This document shows positions 59,307 to 64,000 of a stretch of 64,000 nucleotides of DNA, in pieces; position 1 is the stretch's first letter; every line of letters begins with the position of its first letter. This stretch comes from an uncultured Bacteroidales bacterium (GTDB lineage: Bacteria; Bacteroidota; Bacteroidia; Bacteroidales; P3), in contig CAMVMX010000009.1 of the NCBI GenBank assembly GCA_947168665.1, positions 62,001-126,000 of the forward strand, given 5' to 3'. Under the pieces are notes generated by a model. The model was not told the DNA's origin, did no database searches, and worked only from the letters and a program-made list of their open reading frames with translations. The position numbers were made by a program, and so were the translations under genes.

Positions 59307-59415
59307 CTACTTTTCCCCGACATGGCAAAATATATTTCGGCTGTTTGAGCAAAATTAACATACCCTCTTTTAGGAATCAGGTTGTTATGAACGCGGTTTA
59401 ACATAGGCAAAGAAA

Positions 59416-59448
59416 GTCCCCGAAGAGCAAAAGTGGCTCTTCGGGGAC
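59416..59448. terminator. Terminator downstream of dsbD
   Basis: GTCCCCGAAGAGC and GCTCTTCGGGGAC form a 13-bp perfect stem with a 7-nt loop; T-rich runs follow on both strands. It lies 36 bp beyond the dsbD stop codon. Confidence 0.85.
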
Positions 59449-59484
59449 GTGTTTTTGTTAAAATGAGGCTTCTGTCGGTTGCCC

Positions 59485-61566
59485 TTATTTCATGTTCGAA
59501 AGGCCTTCGTTGAGGTAGGCGATGAATTTCTGAATATCGCGGTCGTATTGGTAGTTTTCCTTGGTCAGCACCTTGCCGTCGGCGTTGATGATGACATAGT
59601 AGGGTTGGGCGTTCATGTTGAACATGCTCTTCTCATAGTAGAGGTTGCGTTTGCCCAGGGTCTTCAGCACACGGCCTTTGTCGTCCGTAATCCATTCGGC
59701 TTCGGGCAGTTCAATCTGCTGCTCGTCGACATACAGTTCGCACAGCACAAACTTCTGGTTGATGATGTCTTTCACCTCCTTGTCGGACCACACCAGATGT
59801 TCCATTTCGCGGCAGTTGTTGCAGGTGTGGCCGGTGAAGTCGATGAAGATGGGCTTGCCCACCTTCCGGGCATAGGCTTTGGCCTCCTCAAGGTCGAAGA
59901 AACCGTGGTAGCCCGCAGGCGACTGCAGTCTGTCGGCATATTTGCGGTCGGCCGGCAGCGCCTCGGTTCCCATGGCGCTCCCGTCGTATACCACCGTCGC
60001 GCCCTGCTCCTCGATGCTGCGCTCTATGTTGAAATCCTGTGTGGTCATGGGGGGCAGGAAGCCGCTGATGGCCTTCAACGGGGCACCCCACAGGCCGGGA
60101 ATCATATACACCACAAAGGCGAGGTCGATGATGGCCAAAAACAGGCGCACCACTCCGATATGCTCCAACTCTTCATCGCCTTTGAACTTGAGCTTGCCCA
60201 GCAGGTAGAAGCCCAGCATACCGAAGATGACAATCCACAGCGCCAGATAGGTTTCGCGGTCCAGCAGGTGCCAATGGCAATAGAGGTCGGCCATGGAGAG
60301 GAACTTCAAGCCGAAAGCCAGCTCCAGGAAGGCAAACACCACCTTCACCGTGTTGAGCCATCCGCCCGACTTCATGTTTTTCAACACCGACGGGAACATG
60401 GCCAGCAGGGTGAACGGGGCGGCAAAGCCGATGCCGAAGCCCAGCATGGTGATGAGCGACACCCAGCGGTCGGTCGTGCTGGTCGAAAGGCCCACCAATG
60501 CGGCGCCCAGTATGGGGCCGGTGCAGCTGAACGACACCAGCACGGTGGTCAGGGCGATGAAGAACGGAGCCAGCAGACCGCCTTTGTCGGCCTGCTCGTC
60601 CGACTTGTTGATCCACCGCTCGGGCATCTTGATTTCAAACAAACCGAAGAAACTCAGCGAGAAGATGATGAAGATGATGAAGAAGATGAGGTTCGGGACC
60701 CAATGGGTGCCGATAAAGTAGAGTGCTTCGGGTCCGAACACCAATGTCAATACGGCGCCCAACACTGCGAACAGGAAGATGATGGAGAACCCGAAGAACC
60801 AGGCCTGACGACGTGAGGCACGCTTGTTGTCGGTGCTGTTCATAAAGAAATTCACCGTCATCGGTATCATGGGGAACACGCAGGGGGTGAACATCGTAAG
60901 CACGCCACCCAGCAGGGCCAGCAGGAAAATCACCAGAAGCGAGTCCTTCTTCTTCTCAGGCTGGTCGGCGGCAGTGGCGGTGCTGTCGGCCACATTGGTC
61001 ACGGGCGTTGCGGCGATGGCGGCATCCGTGTCCTCGGCCTCCTGCAGGTCGGACACTACTGTGTCGGCCTCGGCAACCGTGCTGGCGGCAGCCTTATCGT
61101 CGGCCGTAGCCTTGGCCCCCTTCACCGAGAACGAGAAGTCGCGGTCGTCCGGCGCTATGCACGAGCCGTTGTTGCACAGCTGGTAGCTGAAAGTGCCGCC
61201 CACCTTGAAATCCTTCGTCGAGCGGCGCTCAATTATCTGGCGGAACACCACCCGCCCCTCAAACGAGCGGACAGTGCAGTTGAAGTCCTTGTCGAACTCC
61301 TCGTGGGGCTTGGGCTCGCTCACCCCGCCAACGCGTTTATAGTCGGCCGAGGGCGTGAACTCAAACGCTATGGGGAACGGCCCGTTGGGGTCGGTGTGCT
61401 GCGAATAGAGGTGCCAGCCCGGGTCCAGCTGGGCGGTAAACACCAGCTCCGACATGTTTTCGTTAAGGTCCTTTACCGTAAAAGACCATTTCACGGGGTC
61501 TTGAATCTGGGCCGAGACCATGCAGGCCATGGCCAGCCCCAGCACAAAGGATACAATTTTTTTCAT
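59485..61566 (-). CDS. dsbD: Thiol:disulfide interchange protein DsbD
   Basis: The 693 residues follow the DsbD plan. Signal peptide (MKKIVSFVLGLAMACMVSAQ); N-terminal immunoglobulin-like alpha domain with FSYQLCNNGSCIAPDD (CxxxxC pair); a linker; eight-helix CcdA-like beta domain with TPCVFPMIPMTVNFF (~227) and SCTGPILGAALVGL; and a C-terminal thioredoxin gamma domain with DFTGHTCNNCREMEHLVWSD (CNNC, ~578). It carries electrons from cytoplasmic thioredoxin to periplasmic thiol proteins. It lies 36 bp downstream of the propeller gene, probably in the same operon. Confidence 0.95.
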   Translation of the reverse strand: MKKIVSFVLGLAMACMVSAQIQDPVKWSFTVKDLNENMSELVFTAQLDPGWHLYSQHTDPNGPFPIAFEFTPSADYKRVGGVSEPKPHEEFDKDFNCTVRSFEGRVVFRQIIERRSTKDFKVGGTFSYQLCNNGSCIAPDDRDFSFSVKGAKATADDKAAASTVAEADTVVSDLQEAEDTDAAIAATPVTNVADSTATAADQPEKKKDSLLVIFLLALLGGVLTMFTPCVFPMIPMTVNFFMNSTDNKRASRRQAWFFGFSIIFLFAVLGAVLTLVFGPEALYFIGTHWVPNLIFFIIFIIFSLSFFGLFEIKMPERWINKSDEQADKGGLLAPFFIALTTVLVSFSCTGPILGAALVGLSTSTTDRWVSLITMLGFGIGFAAPFTLLAMFPSVLKNMKSGGWLNTVKVVFAFLELAFGLKFLSMADLYCHWHLLDRETYLALWIVIFGMLGFYLLGKLKFKGDEELEHIGVVRLFLAIIDLAFVVYMIPGLWGAPLKAISGFLPPMTTQDFNIERSIEEQGATVVYDGSAMGTEALPADRKYADRLQSPAGYHGFFDLEEAKAYARKVGKPIFIDFTGHTCNNCREMEHLVWSDKEVKDIINQKFVLCELYVDEQQIELPEAEWITDDKGRVLKTLGKRNLYYEKSMFNMNAQPYYVIINADGKVLTKENYQYDRDIQKFIAYLNEGLSNMK

Positions 61567-61602
61567 AGTGGATGATGGATTCGTTATTGCTGCTTTTTGG
61601 AT

Positions 61603-62904
61603 TTATTTCAGGGTGAACTTTACGGTGCGGGTGCCGTTTTTGTTCTTCACCCGCACGGTGTAGGTGCCTTTTTTCATTTTCGAAATGTTGATGTGGCTTC
61701 CGTTGATGTAGCGGGGCACGGTGCGCACTTTCTCGCCCTTGGAGTTAAGGAAAGTGACCTGCGCCTCGGGGGCGTTCATCGTGATGGTCAGGTAGCCCTC
61801 CTCCAGGTTGGGGGTCAGCTTGATGCGGTCCTCCACCGCGGGGGACTCTGTTTGGGCCTTGTCGGGCTTGTCGCTCTTGCCCGCCGAGGGGGTGTCTGCG
61901 GGGCTGTCGGTGGGAGCGGTCTCGGAGTTTTCAGCCACGGTGCGCTCCTCCATCCGGTAGTCGGACAGGCAGTAGAGTCCCTTCTCGTCTGTGCCGAACC
62001 AGATGTTGCCGCTGCGGTCGATGGCAATGTTTTGGTACATGCACTTGGGCAGCACGTCGCCCCCGCGGAAGGTGTCCCATCGGTCTTTGCAGTCGAAAAC
62101 GGCCACACCACCGTCAGTAGCCATCCACAGGTGGCCCTCCTTGTCGAAAGCCAGGTCGTTGATCTGATTGCCCGGCAAGGGACTGTTGTCGGTGTGGAAC
62201 AGCTGCCAGTTCTCCCCGTCGAAACGGCACAACCCCTCGAGTGTCCCGATCCACTTCACGTTCTGCTTGTCGATGGCGATGGAAAGCACTATGTTGTGGG
62301 CTATCCGGGAGTTCTTGGTGGTGTAGGAGGTCCAGCGGGTGCCGTCGAAAACGCAGAGGCCGTCGTTGGTGCCAATCCATTTGCGGTCGCGGTTGTCCAC
62401 CACCACGCAGAGGATAAAGTCGCTCAGCAGCTCGCTGTCGCTGGAGGTGTACTTGTTCCAGTTCACCCCGTCGTAGGATACGAAGCCGCTCAGCGTCACC
62501 CCGATCCATTTCGTCCCGGCGTGGTCCACGGCTATGTCGCGGATGTATTTCATGTTCAGGCGGCGGGTTTCCTCGCTGTGTTCAAACCAGCGGTTGCCGT
62601 TGAATTCGATGACGCCGTAGTCGTCGGTGCCAATCCACAGCGTGTTGCCCTCCGAGAGCAGACAGTTGACAAACTGGTTCTTGAGCTTCTCGTTGAAGTC
62701 GGAATAGTCCGTCCAGCTTCCGTTCTTGTAGCTGTTGAGGCCCTGGGTGGTGCCCACCCACAGGTTGCCCCGGTTGTCCACATCGATGGCCAGGATGTTG
62801 TTGCCCGTCAGGTCCGAGTTCTTCATGGTGTAGTTGGTCCATTTCTGAGCCGGGGCTGCGATGGCGAGCAGGGTGGCGATGACTGTTGCGAGTGTCTGTT
62901 TCAT
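61603..62904 (-). CDS. Secreted seven-bladed 'two-component regulator' propeller with T9SS-like tail
   Basis: The 433 residues start with a signal peptide (MKQTLATVIATLLAIAAPAQ). Seven Reg_prop-type repeats follow, each with D-x-x-G-x-x-W-x-G-T: NRGNLWVGTTQGLNSYKNGS, EGNTLWIGTDDYGVIEFNGN, AGTKWIGVTLSGFVSYDGVN, RDRKWIGTNDGLCVFDGTRW, NVKWIGTLEGLCRFDGENWQ, GHLWMATDGGVAVFDC and SGNIWFGTDEKGLYCLS. A low-complexity linker leads to a ~75-residue beta domain resembling a type A sorting domain (EAQVTFLNSKGEKVRTVPRY, KKGTYTVRVKNKNGTRTVKF). Unlike hybrid two-component systems it has no kinase. It sits between the asnB-like gene and dsbD. Confidence 0.85.
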   Translation of the reverse strand: MKQTLATVIATLLAIAAPAQKWTNYTMKNSDLTGNNILAIDVDNRGNLWVGTTQGLNSYKNGSWTDYSDFNEKLKNQFVNCLLSEGNTLWIGTDDYGVIEFNGNRWFEHSEETRRLNMKYIRDIAVDHAGTKWIGVTLSGFVSYDGVNWNKYTSSDSELLSDFILCVVVDNRDRKWIGTNDGLCVFDGTRWTSYTTKNSRIAHNIVLSIAIDKQNVKWIGTLEGLCRFDGENWQLFHTDNSPLPGNQINDLAFDKEGHLWMATDGGVAVFDCKDRWDTFRGGDVLPKCMYQNIAIDRSGNIWFGTDEKGLYCLSDYRMEERTVAENSETAPTDSPADTPSAGKSDKPDKAQTESPAVEDRIKLTPNLEEGYLTITMNAPEAQVTFLNSKGEKVRTVPRYINGSHINISKMKKGTYTVRVKNKNGTRTVKFTLK

Positions 62905-62952
62905 CCGGATTGTTCAATATGATTGTTTCTGACAGATTATGTGGTGCGGCGG

Positions 62953-64000
62953 TCAGGTTTTGTGCTTCTCCTTCTTGGCCGCCGGGAAAAGGATGTTGTT
63001 CAATATGAGCCTGTAGCCAGGCGAGTTGGGATAGAGCGAGAGGTCCGTCGGGGGGTCGCCCACAAAGTGGCGGTAGTCCTCCGGGTCGTGCCCGCCGAGG
63101 AATGTCCAGGTGCCTTTGCCATACTCGCCGTGCAGGTAGCGCACCTCGTTCAGGGCCTTGTTCTCGGCCAGGATGACGGCCGACGACTTGACGCACTCGC
63201 GGCGGAAGGCCGTGGTCTGCCCCATGAAGCCGTGGATGATGCGCGTATGGTTCTGGGTGAGCATCGTGGGCACCCAGTCCCACTTGGCCGAGAAGTCAAA
63301 CAGCGTGAAGAAGTCATTCTTCTCGTTCACAGCCCGCTGGCGCGAGCGGTCGTCGATGTCGATGGTCGAAATCTCGTATTCTGCGGGGTTGGTGCTGATG
63401 CGGAAGTTTTTGAAGGCGAATGTTTTGTCAAAGTCCAGCTGATGTTGGGCGTCGGGCTGCATGGGGTCGCCGTCGAACATCACGTCGCAGATGTCCACAT
63501 TCTCCGCCGCCAGGGCCACGTCGTAGCTGTCCGGCGCCGAGCACATGGCGAAGAGGAATCCCCCGCCCATCACAAAGTCGCGAATCTTGTGGACCACGGC
63601 CAGCTTCAGCTGGCTCACCTTCTGGAATCCCAGCCGGGCGGCGGTGGCCTCCTGCGTGCGCACGTCCTCGATATACCACTGCTGGTTGCGGTAGTTGCCC
63701 CAGAATTTGCCATACTGCCCGGTGAAATCCTCGTGGTGCAGATGGAGCCAGTCATAGCTGGGCAGCACCCCGGCCATCACCTCGTCGTCGTATACCACGT
63801 CGTATGGTATGTCGGCATAGGTGAGCACCAGCGTCACCGCATCGTCCCAGGGCAGCTTGTTCTTGGGCGAGTAGACGGCTATGCGCGGGGCTTTCTGCAG
63901 CTTCACCGCGTCCATGTTGACGGCGGGGTCGGCAATCTCGGCGAGTATGGCCGTCGACTGCCCGTCGGCAATCACCTCGGCGCTCACGCCCCGCAGGCGG
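62953..64000 (-). CDS. 'Asparagine synthetase B'-type protein of Bacteroidota, 5' end outside window
   Basis: At least 348 residues are visible and the frame continues beyond 64000, so the start is missing. The sequence (LAEIADPAVNMDAVKLQKAP, IAVYSPKNKLPWDDAVTLVL, WLHLHHEDFTGQYGKFWGNY, GFLFAMCSAPDSYDVALAAE, YGKGTWTFLGGHDPEDYRHF) matches a family in Bacteroides that databases often name asparagine synthetase B. I see no glutaminase Cys2 domain or ATP-pyrophosphatase SGGxDS motif in this part, so that name is doubtful. The flavodoxin/ThuA-like alternation (IPYDVVYDDEV, GGGFLFAMC) suggests a class-I glutamine-amidotransferase-like fold. It is followed after 48 bp by the propeller gene. Confidence 0.7.
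   Translation of the reverse strand, partial: RLRGVSAEVIADGQSTAILAEIADPAVNMDAVKLQKAPRIAVYSPKNKLPWDDAVTLVLTYADIPYDVVYDDEVMAGVLPSYDWLHLHHEDFTGQYGKFWGNYRNQQWYIEDVRTQEATAARLGFQKVSQLKLAVVHKIRDFVMGGGFLFAMCSAPDSYDVALAAENVDICDVMFDGDPMQPDAQHQLDFDKTFAFKNFRISTNPAEYEISTIDIDDRSRQRAVNEKNDFFTLFDFSAKWDWVPTMLTQNHTRIIHGFMGQTTAFRRECVKSSAVILAENKALNEVRYLHGEYGKGTWTFLGGHDPEDYRHFVGDPPTDLSLYPNSPGYRLILNNILFPAAKKEKHKT

Overview
The window reads as chromosome of a GC-rich member of the Bacteroidota, most likely Bacteroidales. Four things point there: promoters of the TAnnTTTG type with no strong Shine-Dalgarno sequences, several secreted proteins carrying type IX secretion (T9SS) C-terminal sorting domains, a PorX response regulator, and a glycine-lipid acyltransferase pair. 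No genus can be assigned from the sequence alone. Both ends cut genes: a GlsB-like N-acyltransferase at the left edge and an 'asparagine synthetase B'-type protein at the right edge.

Left part (1-15 kb): glycine-lipid operon (glsA, partial glsB), hsp20, a decayed block (a frameshifted membrane/T9SS ORF and a frameshifted ECF sigma gene coupled to a membrane protein), mfd, porX, tex and a large T9SS cargo protein with a thioredoxin-like CSWC site. Middle part (15-39.7 kb): nadD, an acidic AT-hook protein, an LtaS-like sulfatase-fold protein, a helicase with an embedded DnaQ-type exonuclease, glmS, a nitroreductase, a YD-repeat-like gene broken by one stop codon, a second T9SS cargo with InlB-like repeats, a four-subunit 2-oxoacid:ferredoxin oxidoreductase, parE, a secreted six-hairpin glycosidase, a UDG-family protein, a metallophosphoesterase, a ZIP transporter and bcp.

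Right part (40-64 kb): an ECF sigma / anti-sigma-like / outer-membrane-barrel / lipoprotein operon followed by a TM2 protein, adk, a secreted C1 peptidase, then the most plastic stretch of the window. There a 1,922-bp segment holding a whole T9SS cargo gene is present twice (46649-48570 and 49998-51919) with a single visible mismatch, around a 503-codon secreted protein, and next to a transposase remnant. After about 1.4 kb without intact genes come a CzcA-type metal efflux operon, an initiator tRNA, and a probable operon of dsbD, a seven-bladed propeller protein and the asnB-like gene.

Recurrent themes are envelope and secretion. PorX is the T9SS regulator, and at least four intact genes encode probable T9SS cargo. 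Two separate ECF sigma loci carry the same upstream element, TGTWAC-N16-YGTCTAAT, at identical spacing, which suggests that each sigma gene is autoregulated through the same type of promoter. Several genes show small lesions (one frameshift, one nonsense codon, two expected ATG starts that read ATA), so either real decay or assembly error has to be considered for those loci.
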